In this document: positions 43,111 through 52,515 of the stretch, in pieces
How the letters are laid out: the number at the start of each line of letters is the position of its first letter
Numbering within the stretch: the first letter of the stretch is position 1
DNA from: Acidobacteriota bacterium
Lineage (GTDB): Bacteria > Acidobacteriota > Terriglobia > Terriglobales > Acidobacteriaceae
Assembly: GCA_018268895.1 (NCBI GenBank)
Contig: JAFDVP010000012.1
Location: forward strand, 496,001 to 560,000
DNA length: 64,000 nt
Direction: 5' to 3'
The notes under the pieces: model-generated
What the model saw: only the letters and a program-made list of their open reading frames with translations
What the model was told of the DNA's origin: nothing
Databases searched by the model: none
Position numbers and translations under genes: made by a program

Positions 43111-43242
43111 TTACGTCGCGCCACCACCTGAAATGGCCGAAATAATGGACCGAATCGCGAGCGCGGCAGAGCGCGATGCCGGCCGATTCGCCGGTGTCGC
43201 CGTCAACTCGATCGCCGCTCGATGATTCATGCGTTGGAGCAT
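43111..43242 (-). CDS. Candidate isoleucine leader peptide (43 aa)
   Basis: An ATG at 43242 (GGAG about eleven bases upstream) or 43230 opens a short frame that ends with TAA at 43111. The C-terminal half reads AALAIRSIISAISGGGAT: four isoleucines within ten residues, all ATT codons, then three glycines. Clustering of one amino acid in a short peptide just before a terminator hairpin is the hallmark of ribosome-mediated attenuation, as in ilv operons. The gene it precedes is an IlvM-like regulatory subunit, which fits. The peptide itself probably has no function beyond sensing charged tRNA-Ile. Confidence 0.6.
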   Translation of the reverse strand: MLQRMNHRAAIELTATPANRPASRSAALAIRSIISAISGGGAT

Positions 43243-43299
43243 ATACCCGAATCTCCCCACCGCGCAAATCTATCTACGCGCAGGAAAAGCCTTAGAGCC

Positions 43300-43336
43300 G
43301 TCATTCTGAGCCGAAGGCGAAGAATCTCAGTATTTT
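43300..43336 (+). repeat. Dispersed repeat, family A
   Basis: GTCATTCTGAGCCGAAGGCG is followed by AAGAATCTCAGTATT. It lies 14 bases before the stop of the GIY-YIG gene, and a second copy in the opposite orientation lies just upstream of that gene at 43718-43749. Confidence 0.8.
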
Positions 43337-43349
43337 CCACGCCATCGAG

Positions 43350-43697
43350 TCATCGGAAGGTTTCAGGGCGGCGCATCTGAGATTCATCAAACTTCGTAAT
43401 GGACTTACCCCAATCGCGACTTAAGTCTTGCCAAGTAGGATTGATCGACACAATCAGTTGAACCTTCTTGTTCCGCAACCATCCCTTCAATTCCGTCTCT
43501 CGCGCAATAGCACGAGAGACAGATTCGTAAGACTCGTAATAAACAAGGCTTCGGATGTTGTAGCGAGCAGTGAACGACGTAGCCCCCGTGGCGGTTTTGT
43601 GTTCGCGAACTCGATCTGCCAACCGCGTCGTAACACCAACGTACAACACCCTTCTACTGTTGAACATGATGTATACGTAAGCCTGCTCAGGTGACAT
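43350..43697 (-). CDS. GIY-YIG nuclease superfamily protein
   Basis: The 115-residue protein has the GIY-YIG fold signature: AYVYIMFNSRRVLYVGVT, then the catalytic arginine helix RLADRVREHK, a NIRSLVYYESYESVSRAIARE segment with the metal-binding Glu, and LKGWLRNKKVQLI. It is the single-domain type related to YhbQ/UPF0213. The role of these proteins is not settled; some are mobile-element nucleases and some are housekeeping. Notably, it is flanked by inverted copies of the family A repeat (43300-43336 and 43718-43749) and splits the leuB to ACT stretch, so it may be a mobile insertion. Confidence 0.85.
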   Translation of the reverse strand: MSPEQAYVYIMFNSRRVLYVGVTTRLADRVREHKTATGATSFTARYNIRSLVYYESYESVSRAIARETELKGWLRNKKVQLIVSINPTWQDLSRDWGKSITKFDESQMRRPETFR

Positions 43698-43717
43698 TCG
43701 TTTCTGCCTCCAAAGAC

Positions 43718-43749
43718 TACTGAGATTCTTCGCTTCGCTCAGAATGACG
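43718..43749 (-). repeat. Dispersed repeat, family A (inverted relative to 43300)
   Basis: Read on the minus strand the copy is GTCATTCTGAGCGAAGCGAA followed by GAATCTCAGTAG. It lies between leuB and the GIY-YIG gene. Confidence 0.8.
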
Positions 43750-43784
43750 AGCGAGTTGCATGACGAACTAGATTGAATGACGGA

Positions 43785-44894
43785 CTAGCTTGAAACCGCA
43801 GTCAGCCTCTCCAGCTTCCTCAGCACGGCATCGCCCACCTGAACGGTGGTGAACGTACCGCCAAGGTCGGGCGTTCGAGCTCCTTCTGCGAGCGCGTCGA
43901 TGCAGGCCCGCTCCACCTGCGCGGCCTCGTTCGGCATCCCGAGCGAGAGACGAAGCATCATCGCGACACTCAGAATCTGCGCCATCGGATTCGCCAGCCC
44001 CTTGCCTGCAATGTCAGGCGCGGAGCCGTGAATCGGCTCGTAGACCGCAGGGTTATACCGCGTGGCCCGTGTCGCGCCGATCGTCGCCGAGGGCAGCATT
44101 CCGAGGCTTCCCGTCAGCATCGACGCGAGATCGGAGAGGATGTCGCCAAACATGTTGCCCGTAACGATGACGTCGAACTGCTTCGGCGCGCGCACCAGTT
44201 GCATGGCGCAGTTGTCAGCGTACATGTGCCGCAGCTTGACGTCCGGGAACTCGCGTTGATGAAGCGCCGTCATCACCTCGCGCCACACCAGACCGCTCTC
44301 GGTGACGTTGGCCTTCTCCACGCTGCACACCTCGTTGCGCCGCTCGCGAGCGAGATGAAATGCGACGCGGCCCACGCGCTCGATCTCATCTGTCGAATAC
44401 GTCTCGGTGTTGTAGCCGCGCTTGTCTCCATTACCAAGCGTCTCGATGCCGCGCGGCTCACCGAAGTAGAGCCCGCCGGCGCACTCACGCACGATCATCA
44501 AGTCGAGGCCGCGGATGACCTCGGGCTTAAGCGTGCTTGCCTCAATCAGCGGATCGAAGAGCAGAGCAGGACGAAGGTTCGCGAAGAGGTTCAGCTCTTT
44601 GCGCAGGCGAAGGATGGCAATCTCGGGGCGCAGGTCAAATCCGAGGCCCTCCCACTTCGGCCCCCCAACCGAGCCGAAGAGGACGGCGTCGGAGGCGCGG
44701 GCGCATTCCATCGTCTCATCGAGCAGCGGCGTTCCGTGCGCGTCGATGGCGCATCCTCCGGCGAGCGCGTACTCCAGTTCAAAGCGCGCGCCTGACCGCG
44801 CTTCCACCTGCTTCAACACACGGACGGCCTGCTCCATCACCTCGGGCCCGATACCATCGCCCGGCAACACAAGAATCCTGAATGACTCGCTCAC
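43785..44894 (-). CDS. leuB: 3-isopropylmalate dehydrogenase
   Basis: The 369-residue enzyme shows the LeuB pattern: ILVLPGDGIGPEVMEQAV, the substrate loop in LRKELNLFANLRPA, EYST-type residues in RGYNTETYSTDEIERV, the catalytic Lys in VEKANVTES, and the NAD-binding MFGDILSDLASML and EPIHGSAPDIAGKGLANP segments. It oxidises and decarboxylates 3-isopropylmalate in leucine synthesis. I place the start at the GTG at 44894 because AAAGGAAAA lies just upstream and the protein then begins at the usual family position; longer frames reach 45026. A perfect parS-like palindrome lies 96 bases upstream. Other leucine genes are not in the window. Confidence 0.95.
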   Translation of the reverse strand: MSESFRILVLPGDGIGPEVMEQAVRVLKQVEARSGARFELEYALAGGCAIDAHGTPLLDETMECARASDAVLFGSVGGPKWEGLGFDLRPEIAILRLRKELNLFANLRPALLFDPLIEASTLKPEVIRGLDLMIVRECAGGLYFGEPRGIETLGNGDKRGYNTETYSTDEIERVGRVAFHLARERRNEVCSVEKANVTESGLVWREVMTALHQREFPDVKLRHMYADNCAMQLVRAPKQFDVIVTGNMFGDILSDLASMLTGSLGMLPSATIGATRATRYNPAVYEPIHGSAPDIAGKGLANPMAQILSVAMMLRLSLGMPNEAAQVERACIDALAEGARTPDLGGTFTTVQVGDAVLRKLERLTAVSS

Positions 44895-44989
44895 AAATTT
44901 TCCTTTCCCTTGAACCTCTTCTTGCATACGACATCGCCGAGCCGGGAGGCAAATTGCAGACACAGGAATGTGGAACAGGGACAGCACAC

Positions 44990-45013
44990 AAATTGTTCCA
45001 CGTGGAACAATTT
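44990..45013. other. parS-like centromere site (24-bp perfect palindrome)
   Basis: AAATTGTTCCACGTGGAACA continues symmetrically to AATTT. The inner 16 bases, TGTTCCACGTGGAACA, match the conserved bacterial parS sequence bound by ParB, in the GTTCCACGTGGAAC variant known from several phyla. A further half site (TGGAACA) lies at about 44970-44976. parS sites normally cluster near the replication origin. No parA, parB, dnaA or dnaN is in this window. An operator for leuB is the alternative reading. Confidence 0.75.
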
Positions 45014-45049
45014 TCTTGACATGCACTCTGGAGGATGAGAGAGGGAAAT

Positions 45050-46500
<1,451 letters not shown>

Positions 46501-46504
<4 letters not shown>

Positions 46505-47904
46505 GTCCACGCTCCGCCGCGGGCCTGGCGGCGGAGGTACTGGCCGCGTCCTGCCTGCGCGATGTACTTGCCCTTGTCAACGATGAGTTCGCCGCGCGAG
46601 AAGACCTTGCTGGCGTTGCCCTTGACCTTCCAGCCCTCGAACATGGAGAAGTCGCAGCGCATGTTGTGTGTGGCGGCGGAGATGGTGTGCTCGGCGTTGG
46701 GGTCCCAGAGTGTGATGTCGGCGTCGGAGCCTGGAGCGATGACGCCCTTTTTCGGATACATGCCGAAGATCCGTGCGGGTGCGGTGGAGGTGATCTCGAC
46801 GAAGCGTTCGTGTGAGATTTTTCCAGCGTTGACGCCGAAGTGAAAGAGCAGTTGCAGGCGGTTTTCGACGCCGGGGCCGCCGTTGGGGATCTTGGTGAAG
46901 TCGTCCTTGCCGAGTTGCTTCTGGTCGGCGAAGCAGAAGGGGCAGTGGTCGGTGGAGACGACCTGGAGGTGGTCGTGGACGAGGCCGTCCCAGAGCCTGG
47001 GCTGGTTCTTCTTCTCGCGCAGCGGCGGAGTGAAGACGTACTTTGCTTCTTCGAAGCTCTTGCCGGGCATCTGGTCTTCGAGCGAGAGAAGGAGGTACTG
47101 CGGGCAGGTTTCGGCGAAGGCGGGCAGGCCGCGATCGCGCGCCTCGCGGACCTGATTGAGTGCGTCTTCGCTGGAGAGATGGACGATGTAGACGGGCACA
47201 CCCGCGATCTCGGCCAGGGCAATGGAACGGTGGACGGCTTCGGCTTCAGCTTTCGTTGGGCGCGTGAGTGCGTGATAGACGGGCGCGGTCTTTCCTTCGG
47301 CGAGAGCCTGCTGGACGATGGTGTCGATGGCGGAGCCGTTTTCGGCGTGCATGCAGACGAGCGCGCCGTTCTTCGATGTCTGTTGCAGCGCCTTGAAGAT
47401 GGTTCCGTCGTCGACCATGAGGACGTTGGGGTAGGCCATGAAGAGCTTGAAGCTGGCGACGCCTTCGCGCACCATGTCGTCCATGTCGTTGAGCCCCTGC
47501 TTGCCTGCGTCGGAGCCGAGGTCGGTGACGATCATGTGCAGGCCGTAGTCGATGCAGGCCTTGCCTTCGGCCTTGGCACGCCAAATGTCGAGCGCGTCGC
47601 GCATGCGTGTGCCGCGTGCCTGGATGGCGAAGTCGACGATGGTGGTGGTGCCGCCGATGGCAGCGGCGCGCGTGCCGGTGAGGAAGTCGTCGGCGGAGAC
47701 GGTGCCGCCGAAGGGCATGTCCATGTGCGTGTGCGCGTCGACGCCGCCGGGGAGGACGAAGAGGCCGGTCGCGTCGACCGTGGTGTGGCCCGTGGGGTCG
47801 ATGGCGGCGCGGACATCGGTGATCGCGCCGTTTTCGATGAGGACGTCGGCCTTTTGCGTGCTGTCGGCGTTGACGACGGTTCCGTGCTGGATCAGTGTTC
47901 CCAT
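46501..47904 (-). CDS. hydA: Dihydropyrimidinase (D-hydantoinase)
   Basis: The 467-residue amidohydrolase has the HxH metal motif at His58/His60 in GVDAHTHMDMPFGG, the carboxylated Lys153 in ASFKLFMAYPN, HAENGSAID with a further metal histidine, VHLSSEDAL, and the catalytic Asp in VVSTDHCPF. It opens dihydrouracil or dihydrothymine to N-carbamoyl-beta-alanine or N-carbamoyl-beta-aminoisobutyrate, the second step of reductive pyrimidine breakdown. The start at 47904 has GGAG five bases upstream. A longer frame to 48996 is only the preA region read out of frame. It lies between preA and the NCS1 gene in the operon; a family A repeat fills the gap to preA. Confidence 0.96.
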
Positions 47905-47938
47905 GGCGCTCCGTTGGTTTTGCAAGAGCAAAAGCGAA

Positions 47939-47973
47939 CTACTGAGATTCTTCGCCTTCGGCTCAGAATGACG
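47939..47973 (-). repeat. Dispersed repeat, family A, between preA and hydA
   Basis: Read on the minus strand it is GTCATTCTGAGCCGAAGGCG followed by AAGAATCTCAGTAGT. It lies within the 86-base gap inside the pyrimidine operon, in the direction of transcription. Confidence 0.8.
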
Positions 47974-47990
47974 GGTTGAAGATTGTTGCC

Positions 47991-49406
47991 TCAACCGTTG
48001 GTGTTCATAACCTCCACGGCTGGAGCGCGGCCTGCGGCGGTCCGCTCGGCCCAGGTCTCGGGTGCGAGGCCGGTGTCGACGCGTTCCATGGTAATGCAGT
48101 TTTCGACCGGGCAGACGAGCGAGCAGAGGTTGCAGCCGACGCAGTGCTCTTCGTCGACGCGCGGGATGCGCTCGAGCGGTGTGACGGCGTTGTTTGAGCC
48201 TGCCGTACCGAGGTCGAGCTTGGGGATGGGCGTCATCGAGATGTGACGGCTGGATTCTGCTGTGACCTGCGCGGGCGTGCGGGTGGTGTCGGGCGCGGGT
48301 GATGTGCGGTCGAGATGGATGCACTGGTGCGCTCCGTCCCAGCAGGCGGTGTAGCAGAGCTGGCAGCCGATGCAGAGGTCTTCGTGGATGCGCGCGATGA
48401 TCTTGAAGTTGAGGTTGAGGTCCTTCCAGTCGCGGACTTTGGGGATGGAGAGGCCGCGGAAGTCTTCGATCGTGCTGTAGCCCTTCTCCGCCATCCACTG
48501 CAACATGCCGTCGGCCATGTCTTCGACGATGCGATAGCCGTAGTGCATGACGGCGGTGCAGACCTGCACGGTGCCGCAGCCGAGGAGGAGGAACTCGACG
48601 GCATCGCGCCAGGAGCCGACTCCGCCGATGCCGGAGAGCGGAAGCGCGGACGCGGGATCGGACATGACCTGGTGGACCATGTTGAGCGCGATGGGCTTGA
48701 CGGCGGGGCCGCAGTAGCCACCGTGCGAGCTGAGGCCGTCGACGTTTGGCCGCGGCTCGAGCGTGTCGAGGTCGATGCCGGTGATGGAGTTGATGGTGTT
48801 GATCGCCGAGAGCGCGTCTGCACCTGCGCATTTTGCCGCGCGGGCGACGGCGCGGATGTCGGTGATGTTGGGCGTGAGCTTGACGATGACGGGCGTGCGC
48901 GCCTTTTCTTTCACCCAGCCGGTGATGCGCTCGGCGTACTCGGGTACCTGGCCGACGGCGGAACCCATGCCGCGCTCGCTCATGCCGTGCGGGCACCCGA
49001 AGTTGAGCTCGAGGCCGTCTGCGCCTGCGCCTTCGGCTCGTTGCACGATCTCGTGCCAGGACTCGCGCTTCGATTCGACCATGAGGGAGGCGATGACGGC
49101 GTGGTTGGGATAGCGGCGTTTGACCTCGGCGATCTCGGCGAGGTTGACCTCTACGGGGCGGTCGGAGATGAGCTCGATGTTGTTGAAGCCCATCATGCGG
49201 CGGCCGTCCCAGTCGATGGAGGAGTAGCGCGAGCTGACGTTGGTGATGGGCTCGCCGATGGTCTTCCAGACGGCGCCTCCCCAGCCGGCGTCGAAGGCGC
49301 GCATGACCTGTTCGCCGCAGTTGGCAGGCGGTGCGGAGGCGAGCCAGAAGGGATTGGGGCTCTTGATGCCGCAGAAGGTGGTTTCGAGTGTGGGCTTAGA
49401 GGGCAT
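47991..49406 (-). CDS. preA: NAD-dependent dihydropyrimidine dehydrogenase subunit PreA
   Basis: The 471-residue protein has the dihydroorotate-dehydrogenase-like FMN barrel (about 1-310), with SAPPANCGEQVMRAFDAGWG, LNFGCPHGMSERGMGSAVGQ and the FMN phosphate site LPLSGIGGVGSW. Two [4Fe-4S] motifs follow near the C-terminus: C345, C348, C351, C355 and C422, C425, C428, C432. With PreT it reduces uracil and thymine to the 5,6-dihydro forms using NADH. The spacer between the two clusters (about 65 residues, with a Thr/Pro-rich part) is longer than in E. coli PreA. It follows preT in the operon with a family A repeat in the gap. Confidence 0.96.
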   Translation of the reverse strand: MPSKPTLETTFCGIKSPNPFWLASAPPANCGEQVMRAFDAGWGGAVWKTIGEPITNVSSRYSSIDWDGRRMMGFNNIELISDRPVEVNLAEIAEVKRRYPNHAVIASLMVESKRESWHEIVQRAEGAGADGLELNFGCPHGMSERGMGSAVGQVPEYAERITGWVKEKARTPVIVKLTPNITDIRAVARAAKCAGADALSAINTINSITGIDLDTLEPRPNVDGLSSHGGYCGPAVKPIALNMVHQVMSDPASALPLSGIGGVGSWRDAVEFLLLGCGTVQVCTAVMHYGYRIVEDMADGMLQWMAEKGYSTIEDFRGLSIPKVRDWKDLNLNFKIIARIHEDLCIGCQLCYTACWDGAHQCIHLDRTSPAPDTTRTPAQVTAESSRHISMTPIPKLDLGTAGSNNAVTPLERIPRVDEEHCVGCNLCSLVCPVENCITMERVDTGLAPETWAERTAAGRAPAVEVMNTNG

Positions 49407-49466
49407 CGTTCACCTCCGTCTGTACTTGCGGATTTTTGCAGGAGAAGGTGATAGTGGCCGCAAAAT

Positions 49467-49505
49467 GCAGGTCCTTCGAGTTCGCTGCGCTTCGCTCAGG
49501 ATGAC
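49467..49505 (-). repeat. Dispersed repeat, family A variant, between preT and preA
   Basis: Read on the minus strand it starts GTCATCCTGAGCGAAGCGCA and ends CGAAGGACCTGC. It lies in the 116-base gap inside the pyrimidine operon, same orientation as transcription, and resembles the variant at 32984-33035. Confidence 0.7.
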
Positions 49506-49522
49506 ATATTTGTTGATAGATC

Positions 49523-50875
49523 CTAAGCATGTTGGGCCTCCAGCCATGCGGCGATTCCGATTCCCGCGCGCTTGCCGTCGGCCACGGCGTCGACGACTTC
49601 GCGGCCTCCGTTGGTGCAGTCTCCGCCGGAGAAGAACTTTGGGTTCGAGGTCTGGCCTGTGGCGCGATCGACGAGGACGCGGCCGCGGTCGAGCTTGATC
49701 TTTGCGGGGCCGCTTGCCTGTTCGCACAGAAAGTTCGTGTGCGTGCTTTGCCCGATGGCGAGGATGACGAGGTCGATGGAGAGCGAGAACTCCGAGTTTG
49801 GCTCAGGGACGAGCGAGTCCTCTTCCGATGCGGCGAGCCTTACGAGTTCGAGCGATTCGACCTTGCCTGCTCCTTTGATGTTGATCGGTTGGACGTGCCA
49901 GAGAAACTGCACTCCCTCCTCGCGCGCGTGGGCGTATTCAAAGTCGAAGGCGGACATCTTCTCCGCGCCGCGGCGGTAGACGAGGTGGACCTCGGCGGCA
50001 CCGAGACGTACCGATGCGTTGGCAGCATCGATTGCCGTGTTTCCCGCGCCGACGACGGCGACTCGCGCGGGGACGGAGAGGATGGCTCCGGACTTGTATC
50101 CGGCGATGAAGTCGAGCGCATTGGTGACGCCCGGAAGCTGCTCGCCCGCGATGCCGAGCTTGTGAATTGCGCCGAGGCCGATGCCGAGGAAGACAGCGTC
50201 GTGCGTGCGCTCCAACTCGGCGAGCATGGCCGCGTCGACGCGCGTGTTGAAGCGGAAGTCGACGCCGAGTTGCGCGAGCATGTCGATCTCGCGAAGACTT
50301 TCGGCGAGTGGGAGTTTGTATTCGGCGACGCCGTAGGTGTTGAGGCCGCCGGGCAAGGAGCCTGCCTCGTAGATGGTGGCGCGGATGCCGCGGCGGCGAA
50401 GCTCGGCGGCGCATGCCAATGACGCAGGGCCGGAGCCGATGAGCGCCACCTGCCTTCCGGTATCGGGCGCGGGGGTAAACGGCAGCGGCGCTCCGCTTGC
50501 GTGGAGGGCGTCCATTGCGAAGCGTTGCAGACGCGCAATCTGGATGGGCTGCTTGTTGTAGCGGTGCATGACGCAGGCGCCTTCGCAGAGCACGTTGACG
50601 GGGCAGACGCGAGAGCAGCTTGCGCCGAGAATGTTGGCGTCGAGGATGGTGCGGGCCGAGCCGGCAAGATTGCCGCTGGCGATTTTTTTGATGAAGGCGG
50701 GGACGTCGATGTGCGTGGGGCAGGCTCCAGTGCAGGGCGCGTCGAAGCAGTAGAGGCAGCGGTTGGATTCGACGACCGCGGACTGGCGGTCGAAGGGAGG
50801 ATGCAGATCGGGAAAGCGCGCGGCTATCTCGGGATGGGTTTCGGTCTGCTGCGCGAAGGGCCTTGCTTCGTTCAT
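49523..50875 (-). CDS. preT: NAD-dependent dihydropyrimidine dehydrogenase subunit PreT
   Basis: The 450-residue flavoprotein has an N-terminal cysteine-rich domain for two [4Fe-4S] clusters (CLYCFDAPCTGACP and SCSRVCPVNVLCEGAC). The GltD-like FAD site follows (VALIGSGPASLACAAELRRR), then an NADH site (VAVVGAGNTAIDAA) and the closing FAD motif FFSGGDCTNGGREVV. It takes electrons from NADH and passes them to PreA. The ATG at 50875 has AGGGG six bases upstream and is preferred to the TTG two codons earlier. It starts the operon core preT-preA-hydA-transporter; 215 bases separate it from the ureidopropionase-type gene upstream. Confidence 0.95.
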   Translation of the reverse strand: MNEARPFAQQTETHPEIAARFPDLHPPFDRQSAVVESNRCLYCFDAPCTGACPTHIDVPAFIKKIASGNLAGSARTILDANILGASCSRVCPVNVLCEGACVMHRYNKQPIQIARLQRFAMDALHASGAPLPFTPAPDTGRQVALIGSGPASLACAAELRRRGIRATIYEAGSLPGGLNTYGVAEYKLPLAESLREIDMLAQLGVDFRFNTRVDAAMLAELERTHDAVFLGIGLGAIHKLGIAGEQLPGVTNALDFIAGYKSGAILSVPARVAVVGAGNTAIDAANASVRLGAAEVHLVYRRGAEKMSAFDFEYAHAREEGVQFLWHVQPINIKGAGKVESLELVRLAASEEDSLVPEPNSEFSLSIDLVILAIGQSTHTNFLCEQASGPAKIKLDRGRVLVDRATGQTSNPKFFSGGDCTNGGREVVDAVADGKRAGIGIAAWLEAQHA

Positions 50876-51027
50876 CGACAACCCCTGTTTCGCGGGCCGA
50901 TCTGGCTGCGAGAGAGATCATTATCCATTATTTGAGACGGATGGGAAGCGATTTCGGATGAGGGTGAACCGGGGGGCGCACGTGCGTTCTCGCTTCCCTT
51001 TTGATCTGTGGCGCTTCAGGCGAAAAG

Positions 51028-51056
51028 CAGATTCCTCGGCTTCGCTCGGAATGACA
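51028..51056 (-). repeat. Dispersed repeat, family A variant, upstream of preT
   Basis: Read on the minus strand it begins TGTCATTCCGAGCGAAGCCG and ends AGGAATC. It lies in the 215-base gap between the amidohydrolase gene and preT, the third repeat of this family at a junction of the pyrimidine operon. Confidence 0.7.
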
Positions 51057-51090
51057 ATCAAATGGGGGGAATAACACGAGGGCAGATCAT

Positions 51091-52329
51091 TCAACCTGCG
51101 ATCCAGCGCATCGTCTTTTCGGCGAGACGGGCGAAGGCCTGGGCGGCGAGTTCGAGGTGCTCCTTCTTTGTGTCTTCGAGCTTGTTGTGGCTGAGGCCGT
51201 TGAGCGATTGGGTGAACATCATGACGGTGGGGATGCCGGCGCGCGAGACCTCGGCGGCGTCGTGCAGGGGGCCGGAGGGGAGGCGGTGCGAGGTACCCGT
51301 GATTTCGCGGATGGACTGGTCGCAGAGCTCGATGAGCTCGGGGTGGAAGGGGATGGGTTCGATGTTCCAGATGCGCGACCACTTGACAGTGCAGCGCTCT
51401 TCGGTGGCGAAGCGTTGGCTGGCTTGCTGTGCTTCTTCGAACATGGAGGCGAGCACTTGGGCGTCGAGGTCGCGCATGTCGAGCGTGGCCTCGCAACGGC
51501 CGACGACGGCGGTGACGATTCCGGGGAAGGTCTTGACGCTGCCCATGGTTGCGACGGAATCAGGGTGCTTGCGCGCGATGGGGCGGATCTCGAGCGCGAG
51601 CTTCGCAGCCGCGGCGAGCGCGTCGCGACGGACGGCCATGGGCGTGGAGCCGGAGTGGGCCTCCTGCCCATGGAAGGTGATGGCGTGGCGCTCGACGCCC
51701 TTGGTTCCGAGGACGACGCCGAGGGGAAGCTGAAGCTGCTCGAGCACGGGGCCCTGCTCGATGTGGAGCTCGAGATAGGCGGCGGCGTCTTTGCGCTCGA
51801 CGGCGGCGTCGCCGATGCGGTCGATGTCGAAGCCGCATTCGCGGAGGGTGCTCTCGAGTGTCTCGCCGTCGCGGTCGGTGCGGCCGCGGTCGGCGGCGAT
51901 GGAGTGATGGCCGGCGAAGGCGGAGGAACCAAAGAGGCTGCGGCCGAAGCGCGCGCCCTCTTCGTCGGCCCAGTCGACGAGGCGGACGGTGACGGGGGGC
52001 TTGCCGTTGTGGTCTTCGGCGATAGCACGCATGACCTCGAAAGCGGTAAGGACGCCGAGGCAGCCGTCGAGCCAGCCGCCGTTGGGCACGGAGTCGAGGT
52101 GGCCGCCGAGGAGGAGCGCGCGGCTGGAGGCGCCGCGAAGCGTGACCCAGAGGTTGCCGGCGGCGTCGTAGTGGTGCTCGACGGGGAGCGATCTGAGCTT
52201 TGCCTCGAACCATGCCTGGGCCTTGAGCCAGGTAGGGCTCCAGGCGACGCGCTGCGCGCCGTGCTCGTCGGAGGTAAGCGCGCGAAGGTCTTCAAGATCG
52301 GCGATGACACGTTTTGGGTCGACGGGCAT
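51091..52329 (-). CDS. Zn-dependent N-carbamoyl-beta-alanine amidohydrolase (beta-ureidopropionase type)
   Basis: The 412-residue enzyme belongs to the M20-related hydantoinase/carbamoylase family. It has LLGGHLDSVPNGGWLDGCLGV with the first zinc His and bridging Asp, VDWADEEGARFG with the Glu pair, YLELHIEQGPVLEQ, GQEAHSGSTPM in the dimer domain, and SGPLHDAAEVSRAG with a late histidine. The pathway position predicts hydrolysis of N-carbamoyl-beta-alanine to beta-alanine, CO2 and ammonia, the last step of reductive pyrimidine breakdown; L-carbamoylase or allantoate activity in the family means sequence alone cannot prove it. The ATG at 52329 has AAGGAG five bases upstream. It is the first gene of the leftward arm, divergent from allB. 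Confidence 0.85.
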   Translation of the reverse strand: MPVDPKRVIADLEDLRALTSDEHGAQRVAWSPTWLKAQAWFEAKLRSLPVEHHYDAAGNLWVTLRGASSRALLLGGHLDSVPNGGWLDGCLGVLTAFEVMRAIAEDHNGKPPVTVRLVDWADEEGARFGRSLFGSSAFAGHHSIAADRGRTDRDGETLESTLRECGFDIDRIGDAAVERKDAAAYLELHIEQGPVLEQLQLPLGVVLGTKGVERHAITFHGQEAHSGSTPMAVRRDALAAAAKLALEIRPIARKHPDSVATMGSVKTFPGIVTAVVGRCEATLDMRDLDAQVLASMFEEAQQASQRFATEERCTVKWSRIWNIEPIPFHPELIELCDQSIREITGTSHRLPSGPLHDAAEVSRAGIPTVMMFTQSLNGLSHNKLEDTKKEHLELAAQAFARLAEKTMRWIAG

Positions 52330-52377
52330 GGACACTCCTTATTGTTCGAGTAGCCGAGCCATGATAGGCACAGTCCT

Positions 52378-52440
52378 CAGGGGCTAAAGCCCCTCTACTT
52401 TACTGCGTCTCACGGCACGGCTAAAGCCGTGCCCTTAACG
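52378..52440. repeat. Dispersed repeat, family C (paired CTAAAG hairpins)
   Basis: Two hairpins share the loop core CTAAAG: AGGGGCTAAAGCCCCT, then GGCACGGCTAAAGCCGTGCC about 15 bases on. They lie in the 186-base divergent gap between the ureidopropionase-type gene and allB, so they could also separate the two promoters. No other copy was noticed in this window. Confidence 0.7.
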
Positions 52441-52515
52441 AAACTGCCGCGAAGATGACTCTGCCAGGAGTTCGTTCCGCTTGACCTTCTCATTAAGGAG
52501 GCCGGAATATCAGGC

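Noticed and set aside
47905..48996. Upstream extension of hydA giving an 831-residue protein
   Set aside because: The added part is preA read in a wrong frame and is almost all Arg/His/Pro; the hydA ATG at 47904 has a good ribosome binding site and starts at the family position.
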